A DNA stretch of 64,000 nt, from positions 1,956,501-2,020,500 of the forward strand of contig NZ_CP104007.1 in NCBI RefSeq assembly GCF_029201545.1, in the 5' to 3' direction. The notes beneath the pieces are model-generated. The model did no database searches and was not told where the DNA came from. It saw only the letters and a program-made list of their open reading frames with translations. This document shows, piece after piece, positions 32,903 to 42,011 of the stretch (the stretch's first letter is position 1; every line of letters begins with the position of its first letter). Made by a program: the position numbers and the translations under genes. This DNA is from Devosia sp. FJ2-5-3. Its GTDB lineage: Bacteria; Pseudomonadota; Alphaproteobacteria; Rhizobiales; Devosiaceae.

Positions 32903-34231
32903 ATGTTCGATATCAAGTGGATCAGAGACAATCCTGACGCCTTCGACAAGGCCATGTCGCAGCGCAAGAACGTGTCCGTCCGCTCTTCCGATCTCATCGC
33001 CATCGACGAGCGCCGCCGCCAGATCATCGTGCGTCTCAACGAGGCGCAGGAAAAGCGCAACGCCTTTTCCAAGCAGATCGGCCAGGCCAAGGCCCAGAAG
33101 GACGAGGCCAAGGCCGCCGAGCTGATGGCGGAAGTCGCCAAGCTCAAGGAGTTCATCCCGAGCGGTGAAGCCGAAGAGCGGGCTGTCGAAAAGGAACTGC
33201 GCGACATCCTGTCGGCTTTGCCCAACATGGCGTTCGACGACGTGCCCGAGGGCGACGACGAGAGCGACAATGTCGAATATTTCGGCCAGAACGGTTCTGC
33301 CGAGACTGCTGCAAAAGTGCGCCCGGCCAAGCCGAGTTTCGGCTTCGCGCCGAAGGAGCATTTCGACATCGGCGTCGTTGAAAAGAACATGGATTTTGAA
33401 ACCGCAGCCAAGCTATCGGGCAGCCGGTTCGTGGTGCTCAAGGGGCAGATCGCCCGTCTGGAGCGCGCCCTTGGGCAGTTCATGCTCGATCTGCACACGA
33501 CCGAACACGGCTATCTCGAAGTGCAGCCGCCGGTCCTCGTGCGCGACGACGCGCTGTTCGGCACCGGACAGTTGCCCAAGTTCGAGGAAGATCTGTTCTT
33601 CACGCCGCATGGCGATGGTCGACTTGCGCTGATCCCGACGGCCGAAGTGCCGATGACCAATTTCGTACGAGAATCCATTCTCTCCGAGGAAGAACTGCCG
33701 CTGCGCTTTACTGCGCTGACGCCGTGCTTCCGCTCCGAGGCCGGTTCCGCCGGTCGCGATACGCGCGGCATGCTGCGCCAGCATCAGTTCAACAAGGTCG
33801 AGCTGGTCGCCATCACGACGGCGGAAGAAGCCGAGAACGAGCATGAGCGCATGCTCGCCGCTGCCGAAGCGGTGTTGCAGAAGCTGGGCCTCCACTATCG
33901 GGTGATGAAGCTCTGCACTGGTGACATGGGCTTTGGCGCCCGCCGCACCTATGACATGGAAGTGTGGCTGCCGGGGCAGGACACTTATCGCGAGATTTCG
34001 TCCGTGTCGGTCTGCGGGGATTTCCAGGCCCGCCGCATGGAAGCCCGCTATCGCCCGTCCGGCGAGAAACAGGCGCCGCGCTATGTTCACACGCTGAACG
34101 GCTCGGGTACGGCTGTCGGCCGGTGCCTCATCGCGGTGCTCGAAAACTATCAGCAGGAAGACGGCTCCGTGCTGGTTCCTGAAGTGCTGCAGCCCTATAT
34201 GGGCGGCCTCACCGTCATCGGGAGCAAATAG
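32903..34231 (+). CDS. serS: Serine--tRNA ligase
   Basis: A 442-residue class II synthetase. The N-terminal long coiled coil (residues 27-100) binds tRNA-Ser. Catalytic motifs 2 and 3 are seen: the motif 2 region [21 protein letters not shown] (about residues 275-295) and the motif 3 region N-G-S-G-T-A-V-G-R (about residue 400). Full length. It is followed 3 nt later by surE, so the two are probably co-transcribed. Confidence 0.97.
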   Translation: MFDIKWIRDNPDAFDKAMSQRKNVSVRSSDLIAIDERRRQIIVRLNEAQEKRNAFSKQIGQAKAQKDEAKAAELMAEVAKLKEFIPSGEAEERAVEKELRDILSALPNMAFDDVPEGDDESDNVEYFGQNGSAETAAKVRPAKPSFGFAPKEHFDIGVVEKNMDFETAAKLSGSRFVVLKGQIARLERALGQFMLDLHTTEHGYLEVQPPVLVRDDALFGTGQLPKFEEDLFFTPHGDGRLALIPTAEVPMTNFVRESILSEEELPLRFTALTPCFRSEAGSAGRDTRGMLRQHQFNKVELVAITTAEEAENEHERMLAAAEAVLQKLGLHYRVMKLCTGDMGFGARRTYDMEVWLPGQDTYREISSVSVCGDFQARRMEARYRPSGEKQAPRYVHTLNGSGTAVGRCLIAVLENYQQEDGSVLVPEVLQPYMGGLTVIGSK

Positions 34232-34234
34232 ACC

Positions 34235-35002
34235 ATGCGCATCCTCATCACCAATGACGATGGTGTGGATGCGCCCGGCATCGCCATCATGGCGCAGATT
34301 GCCCAGTCGCTGTCCGACGATGTCTGGATCGTGGCGCCCGACGGCAATCAATCGGGCGCCAGCCACCGTTTTACGCTCGGTCGGGAACTCTCGCTCGAGG
34401 AACGCGGACCGCGCCGCTTTGCTGTGATCGGCGGCTCGCCCGCCGATTGCGTCGTCGTGGGGATGACCCATCTTCTCGGCGACAAGCCGGCCGATCTGGT
34501 CCTGTCCGGCGTCAATGCGGGGCAGAATCTCGGCGATATCGTCAATTGCTCCGGCACGGCCGCGGGTGCTCGCGAGGGTGCCCTCCAGGGCGCCATCGGC
34601 ATCGCCATGAGCCAGGCGATGAATTACGAGGTGAGCCGCACAGTCGACTGGTCCAATGCCAGCCGGTTCGGAGCGGCGACAGTGAAGGCAATCCTGGCGG
34701 CCAAGGGCGGGCACGACGTGTTCTACAACGTCAATTTCCCGTTCTGCGCACCTGAAGAGGTGGCGGGCATTGCAGCCGTTGCCCATCAGCGGTTCTCGCG
34801 CTCGCCGTTCCGCTATTATCCGAGCGACAATGAAGGAAAATTCTTCGTCGCCATTCCCGAAACGCCGATGCCGCTCGATCCGGAAGCCGATTTCGAAGTG
34901 CTGCGCCGGGGTAATCGGATCACGGTGACGCCGTTCGGTCTGCAGCAGAGCCATGACGCGGCGCTCGACCGGCTGGGGACGATCGCGCTCAAGGGACGCT
35001 AG
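34235..35002 (+). CDS. surE: 5'/3'-nucleotidase SurE
   Basis: A 255-residue metal-dependent nucleotidase. The N-terminal I-L-I-T-N-D-D-G-V-D-A-P-G holds the two metal-binding Asp. V-A-P-D-G-N-Q-S-G-A-S, G-S-P-A-D-C-V and S-G-V-N-A-G-Q-N are also family motifs. It dephosphorylates nucleotides under stress. In most Hyphomicrobiales pcm follows; here the next gene is the M23-like lipoprotein gene. Confidence 0.95.
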   Translation: MRILITNDDGVDAPGIAIMAQIAQSLSDDVWIVAPDGNQSGASHRFTLGRELSLEERGPRRFAVIGGSPADCVVVGMTHLLGDKPADLVLSGVNAGQNLGDIVNCSGTAAGAREGALQGAIGIAMSQAMNYEVSRTVDWSNASRFGAATVKAILAAKGGHDVFYNVNFPFCAPEEVAGIAAVAHQRFSRSPFRYYPSDNEGKFFVAIPETPMPLDPEADFEVLRRGNRITVTPFGLQQSHDAALDRLGTIALKGR

Positions 35003-35041
35003 GCCTCCCTTTTCTATCATCCTGTCGCATAAGGAAAAATT

Positions 35042-35066
35042 CCGGAGACGGCCAATCTGTCTCCGG
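35042..35066 (+). terminator. Hairpin after surE
   Basis: CCGGAGAC and GTCTCCGG with a 9-nt loop, 40 nt past the surE stop. No T run follows; a rather weak terminator call. Confidence 0.5.
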
Positions 35067-35150
35067 TCGTACTCAAGCGTCGCGCCCGGAGCCGGTGCCG
35101 TGGGAAATCGTCTCCGGCGTCGTGCGGTGTCTGGGACGATCTTAACCTTA

Positions 35151-35167
35151 CCCAATTGACAATTGGG
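35151..35167. promoter_or_regulatory. 17-bp perfect palindrome upstream of the LysM/M23 gene
   Basis: CCCAATTG-A-CAATTGGG lies about 100 nt upstream of the lipoprotein gene. The short centre and AT core look like a protein-binding operator rather than an RNA hairpin. The binding regulator is unknown. Confidence 0.55.
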
Positions 35168-35267
35168 CGGCTGGGATTTCACTCAAAACGCATCGGCTTT
35201 AAACTCGTCTTTACCTTACCGGCGTAGCTTTCACTCAGTTGTTAAGTACCTGCGTACGAGTGAGCCC

Positions 35268-36587
35268 ATGCGTAAAAGCCTGTCCCTCAGGGTCCCCAAA
35301 GGCGCGGTTGTCCTGGCTGGTCTGGTCGTGACTGCCGTCGGACTTTCTGGTTGCTCCAGTCTCGGATCGCGCAGTTTCGGCGATCCAACCGTTACCGGTT
35401 CGGTCGCGCAATCCGCCCCGCCCACGCTTAATCAGCCCATGCCATCCTCCCTGGGTGCTCCCCAGGCCATGCAGGTTGCCGAGCAGCAGTTCTTGCCGCC
35501 CGCTCCGGTCGGATCAGCGTGGGGCGGAGGTGCTCAACAAATGTCGCCCGTGCAGTCGGGCTTCGCTCAGCCGATGGGGGCCACGTCGCCCGTCGCGCTC
35601 GGGGCAAGCGCGCCCACGGTCCAATCCCAGGATCTTCCTGTACTGAGTAATTCCGCTTCCATGGGAACCCCGCAAGCCATGCCCGCAACACAAACCTTCG
35701 CCCCCATGCCATCGGCTCCGGCCGCAGTTGCTCTCGGTGCCACTCCGGGCAGCATGCCTATGCCCGCCGCCAATCCAGGCGCAACCACGACCGCCGCACT
35801 GCCGGTCAATAGCAGCGTGCCGGTTTCCGCACCGGCGACGTCCAGTGGCGGCGCATACACGCACACCATCGCCGGTGGCGAGTCGCTCTATACGATCGCC
35901 CGCCGCTATGACGTGACCACCCAGGCGTTGGTGCAGGCCAATAATCTGAGCTCGCCCGACAAGATCGTGGTCGGCCAGAGCATCATCATTCCGGGCCGTC
36001 CGGACCTGATCCGTACGCCGCAAAATTCGGCCCCCACCCAGGTCGCTGCCATCGCTCCGACGCCGGCCTCGGCGCCCGCGCCGCTCACCCAGCCGACGGC
36101 GCAGCCCGCCCCCGTGGTGGCAACCGTGCCAACGACGCAGCCGGCTCCGACTGCGGCGCCGACCCAGGCCCAGCCGACGCAGGTCGCCAATGTGCCGCCT
36201 GCCGAGCCGGCAATGTCCGGCAATGACAAGTTCCGCTGGCCCGCAAGCGGTCGCGTGATCGTCGATTTTGCGGCATCGCGCGGCACCGGTATCAATATCG
36301 ACGTGCCGGAAGGCTCGACCGTCAAGGCTGCCGAAAACGGCACGGTGATCTATGTCGGCTCGGGCGTCGAGGGCTATGGCAACCTGATCCTTATCCGTCA
36401 CCCGAACGGCTTCGTATCCGCCTATGCCCACCTCAAGAGCATGAGCGTGGCCAAGGGCGCAGTGGTCAGTCGCGGCGACAATATCGGCGCCGTGGGCATG
36501 ACCGGCTCGGTGTCCAAGCCGCAGCTGCATTTCGAGCTGCGCAAAGGTGCGACCCCGGTCGATCCGGTGCCGCTGCTGGCAAGCTGA
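35268..36587 (+). CDS. LysM/M23-like (NlpD/EnvC type) lipoprotein with degenerate peptidase site
   Basis: A 439-residue lipoprotein. The signal ends in L-V-V-T-A-V-G-L-S-G-C-S-S (lipobox L-S-G-C). Residues 30-190 are Pro/Gln/Met-rich. One LysM domain is near 197-242 (H-T-I-A-G-G-E-S-L-Y-T-I-A-R-R-Y), and an M23 domain runs from about 320 to the end. The first metal motif H-x-G-x-D is replaced by G-T-G-I-N-I-D, and H-L-H-F-E is Q-L-H-F-E. Two zinc ligands therefore seem lost, as in NlpD/EnvC, which activate amidases and do not cut peptidoglycan themselves. The ATG at 35268 gives a normal lipoprotein signal; the earlier frame start does not. Confidence 0.9.
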   Translation: MRKSLSLRVPKGAVVLAGLVVTAVGLSGCSSLGSRSFGDPTVTGSVAQSAPPTLNQPMPSSLGAPQAMQVAEQQFLPPAPVGSAWGGGAQQMSPVQSGFAQPMGATSPVALGASAPTVQSQDLPVLSNSASMGTPQAMPATQTFAPMPSAPAAVALGATPGSMPMPAANPGATTTAALPVNSSVPVSAPATSSGGAYTHTIAGGESLYTIARRYDVTTQALVQANNLSSPDKIVVGQSIIIPGRPDLIRTPQNSAPTQVAAIAPTPASAPAPLTQPTAQPAPVVATVPTTQPAPTAAPTQAQPTQVANVPPAEPAMSGNDKFRWPASGRVIVDFAASRGTGINIDVPEGSTVKAAENGTVIYVGSGVEGYGNLILIRHPNGFVSAYAHLKSMSVAKGAVVSRGDNIGAVGMTGSVSKPQLHFELRKGATPVDPVPLLAS

Positions 36588-36611
36588 TCGGCTGACAGGC
36601 CTTTACAATTG

Positions 36612-36650
36612 AGCCCTCTCCCGGATCCGGGGGAGGGCTTTTTGTTTTTT
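36612..36650 (+). terminator. Strong rho-independent terminator after the M23-like gene
   Basis: The AGCCCTC ... GAGGGCT stem with a C-rich/G-rich inner part around GGATCC is followed by TTTTTGTTTTTT. It ends the rightward series that began upstream. Confidence 0.92.
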
Positions 36651-36697
36651 GGGGGCAGGGCGTTTGAAGGGTGACCCTGCCATCGCGAAATGGAGGT

Positions 36698-36713
36698 CCC
36701 CGCTTTCGCGGGG
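36698..36713. repeat. Short hairpin of the C-C-C-C-G-C repeat type
   Basis: CCCCGC, loop TTTC, GCGGGG, followed by ATGACAG, in the gap between two convergent genes. A partial relative (CGCGGGGATGAT) is found near 45.69 kb. Confidence 0.5.
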
Positions 36714-36742
36714 ATGACAGTGTGGGTGAACCGCCCGGGCGG

Positions 36743-37609
36743 TCAGGCAGTCTTGCCTTCCTCACCCGCGAGGGTGCGCACGAGCTGGATGGCGACGCGG
36801 CCGGAGCGGGCGCCGCGCGTGGCGGCCCATTCGATGGCCCGGGCGCGCAGGGTCTCGGCGTCGACGGCAAGGCCATAATATTGGGCATAGCCGGAGACCA
36901 TGGCGAGGTAATTGTCCTGGTCTGAATTGTGGAAGCCGAGCCAGAGGCCGAAGCGGTCGGAGAGCGAGACCTTTTCCTCGACCGCTTCGCTGGGATTGAT
37001 GGCCGTCGAGCGCTCATTCTCGATCATGTCGCGCGGCATCAGGTGGCGACGGTTGGAGGTGGCATAGAAGAGCACGTTGTCGGGCCGGCCTTCGAGCCCG
37101 CCATCGAGGATCGTTTTCAGCGATTTGTAGCTGGTTTCGCCGCTGTCGAAGCTGAGGTCGTCGCAAAAGACGATGAAGCGCGCCGGCTGGCCGGAAATGG
37201 CGCGCATGAGCTGGGGCAGGGTCTCGAGATCCTCGCGGGCGATTTCGATGAGGATGAGGCGCTCAAAGCCGGTCCGCGATTCGATATCGGCGTGGATGGC
37301 CTTGACGAGGGACGACTTGCCCATGCCGCGGGCGCCCCAGAGCAGGGCATTGTTGGCGCCGTGGCCGCGGGCGAATTGCTCGGTATTGCGCAGGAGAATG
37401 TCGCGGACCTGGTCGATGCCCCGCAGCATCGCAAGGGGCACCCGGCTGACGCGCGGGACCGGAAGGAGCGTGCCGGCTTCGCCCTGCCAGTGGTAAGCAT
37501 CGGCTTCGTCCAGCTGGAAGGAAGCCGGCGGCTGGTTCCGCAGATCGAGTGCGCGTGCAATCTCCTCGAGTGCACCAGCAATTCGGTCCAGATAGTCTTC
37601 GGTCTTCAC
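36743..37609 (-). CDS. DUF815-family AAA ATPase
   Basis: A 288-residue ATP-binding protein. The N-terminal helical part is followed by L-L-P-V-P-R-V-S-R-V-P-L-A-M-L-R-G-I-D, Walker A W-G-A-R-G-M-G-K-S-S, a Walker B-like F-I-V-F-C-D-D-L-S-F, and the sensor-like F-Y-A-T-S-N-R-R-H-L. The DUF815 family is widespread with unknown function. The GTG at 37609 has GAGGGAAG 5 nt upstream and is preferred to the ATG at 37678. It is divergent from yajC, with an about 200-nt gap. Confidence 0.88.
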   Translation of the reverse strand: MKTEDYLDRIAGALEEIARALDLRNQPPASFQLDEADAYHWQGEAGTLLPVPRVSRVPLAMLRGIDQVRDILLRNTEQFARGHGANNALLWGARGMGKSSLVKAIHADIESRTGFERLILIEIAREDLETLPQLMRAISGQPARFIVFCDDLSFDSGETSYKSLKTILDGGLEGRPDNVLFYATSNRRHLMPRDMIENERSTAINPSEAVEEKVSLSDRFGLWLGFHNSDQDNYLAMVSGYAQYYGLAVDAETLRARAIEWAATRGARSGRVAIQLVRTLAGEEGKTA

Positions 37610-37808
37610 GGCAACTTCCCTCGTTTCGGCGCGGTCATTCACTTGCCCCTGATTGGCTTTGCAATCACGAGGGCCCAAATGTATAGTCCGCGCGATTTCT
37701 GGCTGGGGCGCAAGTGCACAAGACCCCGATGGCGTCCAGTTTATGGCTCACAGCTGTCGCCGCTCCATTCCTCCAAATGCCAAGAAGAAACAATAAGGAG
37801 TTTGCTTA

Positions 37809-38162
37809 ATGTTCGTAACGCCCGCCTTCGCGCAGGACGCAGGTGCCGCTGCCGGCCCCGGAGGGTTTGCCGATATCCTCATCCAGCTGATGCCGATCGC
37901 ATTGCTGGTGGTGATCTTCTGGCTGCTGATCTTCCGCCCGCAGCAGAAGCGTCTCAAGGCCCAGCAGGCCATGCTGTCGGCCATTCGCCGGGGCGATACG
38001 GTCGTTACCACAGGTGGCCTCATCGGCAAGGTGACGAAGGCCGTTGATGGCGAAGATCTCGAAGTGGAGATCTCGCAGGGCGTCAAGGTCAAGGTCGTGC
38101 GCGGCATGGTTGCCGATGTGCGGTCCAAGGCCGAGCCGGTCAACGACAACAAGCCTGCCTAA
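37809..38162 (+). CDS. yajC: Preprotein translocase subunit YajC
   Basis: A 117-residue single-span protein. The span is about residues 27-43 (L-M-P-I-A-L-L-V-V-I-F-W-L-L-I-F), followed by the family R-P-Q-Q-K-R-x-K and the G-D-x-V-V-T-T-G-G-L-I-G-K-V motif. It joins SecDF in the holotranslocon. Ribosome binding site AAGGAG is 12 nt before the ATG. yajC-secDF is the standard order. Confidence 0.96.
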   Translation: MFVTPAFAQDAGAAAGPGGFADILIQLMPIALLVVIFWLLIFRPQQKRLKAQQAMLSAIRRGDTVVTTGGLIGKVTKAVDGEDLEVEISQGVKVKVVRGMVADVRSKAEPVNDNKPA

Positions 38163-38173
38163 ACACAGTTTTC

Positions 38174-38197
38174 AGCCGGGGCCCAGCAGCCCCGGCT
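38174..38197 (+). other. Hairpin between yajC and secDF
   Basis: AGCCGGGG, loop CCCAGCAG, CCCCGGCT, then TTCGCCTTTT. It resembles a terminator with a broken T run; it may reduce read-through from yajC into secDF or stabilise the yajC message. Confidence 0.55.
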
Positions 38198-38219
38198 TTC
38201 GCCTTTTCCAGGACCTAAA

Positions 38220-40775
38220 ATGCAGCATTCGCCGTTCCGCGCAGCCCTGATTCTGCTCGTTGCGATCGCGGGGATTCTCTTCGCCGTTCCCAACTTCCTC
38301 CCCAAATCGACGCTCGATGCGTTGCCGGGGTGGTTCCCCAAGCAGGGCATGGTCCTGGGTCTCGACTTGCAGGGCGGCTCGCATCTGCTGCTCGAAGTGG
38401 ACCGTGAGGGTATTGTCCGCCAACGCTTGAGCGACGTGCGACGCGATGCGCGCAACGTGCTCGCCAACCAGAACGGCATCGGCAATATCATCACCACCGA
38501 TGAGGCGCGCAACGCGCTCTACATCGAGCTGACCGATCCCACCCAGAAGCCGCAGGCCGAAACAGCCATTCGCGGCCTCCAGAACTCGCTGAGCAACACG
38601 CTCTTCGGTGGCGTGGGGACCGATGAATTCTCCTTTGGCGAGACGCTGGACGGTCGGTTGACCATCACGCTGACGCCCGAAGGCATCACCCAGCGCATGA
38701 GTTCGCTGGTGGCCCAGTCGATGGAAGTCATCCGCAGCCGTATCGACGAGCTGGGCACGACCGAGCCATCCATCCAGCGCCAGGGCGACACGCGCGTTCT
38801 CGTGCAGGTCCCGGGCTTCGGCGATTCCACGCGCCTGAAAAACATCATTTCGCAGACCGCTCGCCTGACCTTCCACATGGTCTATCCGGGCATGACCGCG
38901 GCACAGGCCGAGGCGCAGGGCCTTCCGGCCGGCACGATGATCCTGCCCAGCCAGACCGGCGGCAGCGAACTGATCTATGAAGACGTAGCGCTGGGCGGCG
39001 AATCGCTCGTCGATGCCCAGCCGGCCTATGACCAGCAGCAGGGTATCCCTGTCGTCAGCTTCAAGTTCGACACGCGCGGCGCCATCACGTTCGGTGAAAT
39101 CACGTCGCGCAATGTCGGCCAGCGCTTTGCCATCGTGCTCGACAACCAGGTGATCACCGCGCCGGTTATCAACCAGCCGATCACCGGCGGTTCGGGCCAG
39201 ATCAGCGGCAGCTTCACGACCGCCAGCGCCAACGACCTCGCAGTTCTGCTGCGCGCCGGCGCCCTGCCGGCGAGCCTCAACGTCGTCGAAGAACGCACTG
39301 TCGACGCCAGCCTGGGCGCCGATTCGATCCAGGCCGGCCTCACCGCCGGCGTGATCGCCGCCGTGCTGGTGCTCGCCTTCATGGTGATTGCCTATGGCAT
39401 CTGGGGTGTTTTTGCGAACGTTTCGCTGATCCTCAACATCATCCTTATCTTCGCGGCGCTCTCGACCCTTGGGGCGACGCTGACGTTGCCCGGTATTGCC
39501 GGTATCGTCTTGACCATCGGCATGGCCGTGGACGCCAACGTGCTGATCTATGAACGCATGCGCGAAGAGCAGGCGGCGGGCAAATCGCCGGTTCAGGCGA
39601 TCCAGGCGGGCTTCGAGCGTGCCTGGGGCACGATTATCGACTCGCACCTGACCCAGCTCGTTGCGGCCGTGGTGCTTTACTTCATGGGCTCCGGCCCGGT
39701 GCAGGGCTTTGCGGTGACGCTGGGCCTGGGCATTCTGACGTCCCTGTTCACCTCCTACACCGTGACCTCGTTCCAGGTGGGCCAGTGGTTCCGGATCGTC
39801 CGGCCGAAGGTGCTGAAGATCCAGCACTTCCGTTTCATTCCGGACGGCACCAAGATTCCGTTCATGAAGATCTCGCGGACGGTGATCGCGCTCTCGATCG
39901 TGATGACGATCGTGTCCATCGGCGCCGCCTATTTCAAGGGCTTCAATTTCGGCATCGACTTCGTCGGCGGCACCGCAATCGAGGTTCAGCATGTGGGCGG
40001 GCCGGCTGATGTCGGACACGTCCGTTCGCTGCTGAGCGATCTCGACGTCGGCGAAATCCAGATCCAGGGTTTTGGCACGCCTGAAGACGTGCTGGTGCGC
40101 GTGCAGGCCCAGGAGGGTGGACGCGAGGCCGACCAACGCGCCGTGACGCTGGTGACGGACGCGCTTGCGGCGGACAATTATGAGGTGCGCCGAACCGAAG
40201 CTGTGAGTGGCACGGTTTCAGGAGAACTGGCCTGGACAGGCACCATCGCCGTGATCATCTCGCTGGCGGCCATCCTGATCTATATCTGGGTGCGTTTCGA
40301 ATGGCAGTTCGCCATGGCGGCTGTGACCACGACGAGCCACGATCTGATCATGACGATCGGGTTGTTCGCGATCGCTGGGCTAGAGTTCAACCTCTCATCC
40401 ATTGCGGCGGTTCTGACGCTGGTAGGTATTTCGCTCAACGAGACGGTGGTCATATCCGACCGTATCCGTGAAAACCTCGTCAAGTATCGAAAGATGCCGC
40501 TTCCCGAGCTGATCGACCTGTCGATCAACCAGACCATCGTGCGCACGTCGCTGACCCAGTTCACGCTTCTGCTCGCGCTCGTGCCGCTGGTGCTGTTTGG
40601 TGGCGAGTCGCTGCGCAGCTTCACGATCGCCATGACCTTCGGTTCGCTGGTGGGCATGTACTCCTCGATCATCATCAACGGGCCGATCCTGATCAATTTC
40701 GGCCTCAAGCAGAAGACCGACGCCGAGCTGGCAGCGGCCAAGAAGGAAAAGTCGGCGGATGGCGCATCCGTCTGA
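38220..40775 (+). CDS. secDF: Fused protein translocase SecDF
   Basis: An 851-residue fusion of SecD and SecF with two six-span RND-type blocks. SecD: first span near residue 10, V-L-G-L-D-L-Q-G-G-S-H-L at about 40, and D-A-N-V-L-I-Y-E-R-M-R-E-E in the fourth-span region (about residue 437). SecF: begins near residue 545, with F-N-F-G-I-D-F-V-G-G-T at about 575 and I-S-L-N-E-T-V-V-I-S-D-R-I-R-E near 738. It uses the proton gradient to pull exported proteins. The fusion is common but not universal in alphaproteobacteria. It overlaps the next gene by 17 nt. Confidence 0.96.
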   Translation: MQHSPFRAALILLVAIAGILFAVPNFLPKSTLDALPGWFPKQGMVLGLDLQGGSHLLLEVDREGIVRQRLSDVRRDARNVLANQNGIGNIITTDEARNALYIELTDPTQKPQAETAIRGLQNSLSNTLFGGVGTDEFSFGETLDGRLTITLTPEGITQRMSSLVAQSMEVIRSRIDELGTTEPSIQRQGDTRVLVQVPGFGDSTRLKNIISQTARLTFHMVYPGMTAAQAEAQGLPAGTMILPSQTGGSELIYEDVALGGESLVDAQPAYDQQQGIPVVSFKFDTRGAITFGEITSRNVGQRFAIVLDNQVITAPVINQPITGGSGQISGSFTTASANDLAVLLRAGALPASLNVVEERTVDASLGADSIQAGLTAGVIAAVLVLAFMVIAYGIWGVFANVSLILNIILIFAALSTLGATLTLPGIAGIVLTIGMAVDANVLIYERMREEQAAGKSPVQAIQAGFERAWGTIIDSHLTQLVAAVVLYFMGSGPVQGFAVTLGLGILTSLFTSYTVTSFQVGQWFRIVRPKVLKIQHFRFIPDGTKIPFMKISRTVIALSIVMTIVSIGAAYFKGFNFGIDFVGGTAIEVQHVGGPADVGHVRSLLSDLDVGEIQIQGFGTPEDVLVRVQAQEGGREADQRAVTLVTDALAADNYEVRRTEAVSGTVSGELAWTGTIAVIISLAAILIYIWVRFEWQFAMAAVTTTSHDLIMTIGLFAIAGLEFNLSSIAAVLTLVGISLNETVVISDRIRENLVKYRKMPLPELIDLSINQTIVRTSLTQFTLLLALVPLVLFGGESLRSFTIAMTFGSLVGMYSSIIINGPILINFGLKQKTDAELAAAKKEKSADGASV

Positions 40776-41166
40776 CCCTGGCCTTGCTGGTGCGGCGCAT
40801 TATCCGCACCAGGTCGGCATCGATGCCTATGGCAATGGCGGGTTTCGCTTTGCCGATCTGTCTCATCGCGGTTCCTTGCTCTGCCTGCCTTCGGGCATGC
40901 AGGGCTGGGCCGTGACCGGCGCAGCCGAAGTGACGCTCGAGAGCCTCGCCCCGGTGCTGGAGATCGCGGACAGTATCGACGTGCTGCTGATTGGCCTCGG
41001 TTCCGATATCGCGGCCATCGATCCGGCCATTCGGCAGGCGTTTCGCGAGCGTCAGGTGATCATCGAGACCGTCAACACGGGCAGCGCGGTGCGCACCTAT
41101 AATGTGCTGCTGGCCGAACAGCGCGCCGTGGCGGCGGCGTTCATCGCTGTCGAGAACGCCCGCTGA
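40759..41166 (+). CDS. Mth938/NDUFAF3-like protein
   Basis: A 135-residue protein of the Mth938-like (DUF498) family. Typical features are Y-G-N-G-G-F-R-F, a G-S-L-L-C-L-P-S-G strand, the I-D-V-L-L-I-G-L-G-S-D segment and the R-T-Y-N-V-L-L-A-E-Q-R-x-V-A-A-A end. Human NDUFAF3 of this family helps assemble respiratory complex I. It starts inside the end of secDF and its stop overlaps the next start by 1 nt, so three genes are translationally linked. Confidence 0.88.
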   Translation: MAHPSDPGLAGAAHYPHQVGIDAYGNGGFRFADLSHRGSLLCLPSGMQGWAVTGAAEVTLESLAPVLEIADSIDVLLIGLGSDIAAIDPAIRQAFRERQVIIETVNTGSAVRTYNVLLAEQRAVAAAFIAVENAR

Positions 41167-42011
41167 TGACGGACGGCAGTTTTGTGCAGGCGGCGAATAC
41201 GCTTCGGGAGCTTGATCGCGACCGCTATCTGTCTACCTTGGTGCTGCCTGCGGGTGGACGCGATGGGGTGACGGCGATCCTGGCATTCAGCGCCGAAGTC
41301 GCCGCCATTCGCCAGCGCATAAGCGGCCCTGCAGCAGGCGAAATTCGGCTGCAGTGGTGGAATGATGCGCTCAGCGGCCCAGGGCACGGCGATATCAGGC
41401 AGAACCCGGTCGCGGACGCGTTGCTCGTGACGCTCGCACGATACGGGCTTCCGGCTGGAACCCTGCTGCGCCTGATCGGTGCGCGCCGGTTCGACCTCTA
41501 CGACGATCCGATGCCGGATTTGCAGAGCTTTGAGGGCTATGCCGGGGAGACGGCATCGACGCTGCTGCAATTGGCGGCGATGATCCTCAACGACGGTGCG
41601 CCGGTGGAGCCGGGCGATGCCGCAGGGCATCTGGGCGTGGCGCAGGCCATGGTCGGCCATTTGCGAGCCTTTGGCCATCTGGCATCGCAGGGCCGCATCA
41701 TGCTGCCTTGGTCGATCTTTGCGGCGAATGGCGTCCAGGAGGGGGAAATCTTCTCAGGGACGGACAGCGAAGGGCTGCAGGCCGCGCTGGGGCAGATCGC
41801 CGAGCTGGCGCAGGAGCATCTCGACAAGGCGCGCATCGCCATCGGAGGCCTTCCCAAGAGCCTGCGGCCGGCCTTTGCCATCTATCCCGTGGTGGAGGCG
41901 CAATTGCGCCGCTGGGAGCAGAGCAGCGCCGGGCCTTTTGCCATTCCCGCCGAAGAGCCGGACTGGCGCAAGATCGGCCGGATCAGCTGGTGGGCTTTGC
42001 GCGGGCGTTGA
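41166..42011 (+). CDS. Squalene/phytoene synthase-fold protein (NDUFAF6-like)
   Basis: A 281-residue trans-isoprenyl-synthase fold. It has R-D-R-Y-L-S-T-L-V-L-P, A-I-L-A-F-S-A-E-V-A-A-I-R, L-Q-W-W-N-D-A-L, and L-Y-D-D-P-M-P-D-L-Q-S-F-E-G-Y-A-G-E-T-A. The usual D-D-x-x-D metal motif at the first helix is replaced (no Asp pair after F-S-A-E-V), so prenyl synthase activity is doubtful. This matches the NDUFAF6-type, which is thought to serve complex I assembly. It directly follows the NDUFAF3-like gene. Confidence 0.82.
   Translation: MTDGSFVQAANTLRELDRDRYLSTLVLPAGGRDGVTAILAFSAEVAAIRQRISGPAAGEIRLQWWNDALSGPGHGDIRQNPVADALLVTLARYGLPAGTLLRLIGARRFDLYDDPMPDLQSFEGYAGETASTLLQLAAMILNDGAPVEPGDAAGHLGVAQAMVGHLRAFGHLASQGRIMLPWSIFAANGVQEGEIFSGTDSEGLQAALGQIAELAQEHLDKARIAIGGLPKSLRPAFAIYPVVEAQLRRWEQSSAGPFAIPAEEPDWRKIGRISWWALRGR

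Noticed and set aside
38172..40136. Long leftward frame opposite secDF
   Set aside because: Same reason: antisense shadow of a certain gene.
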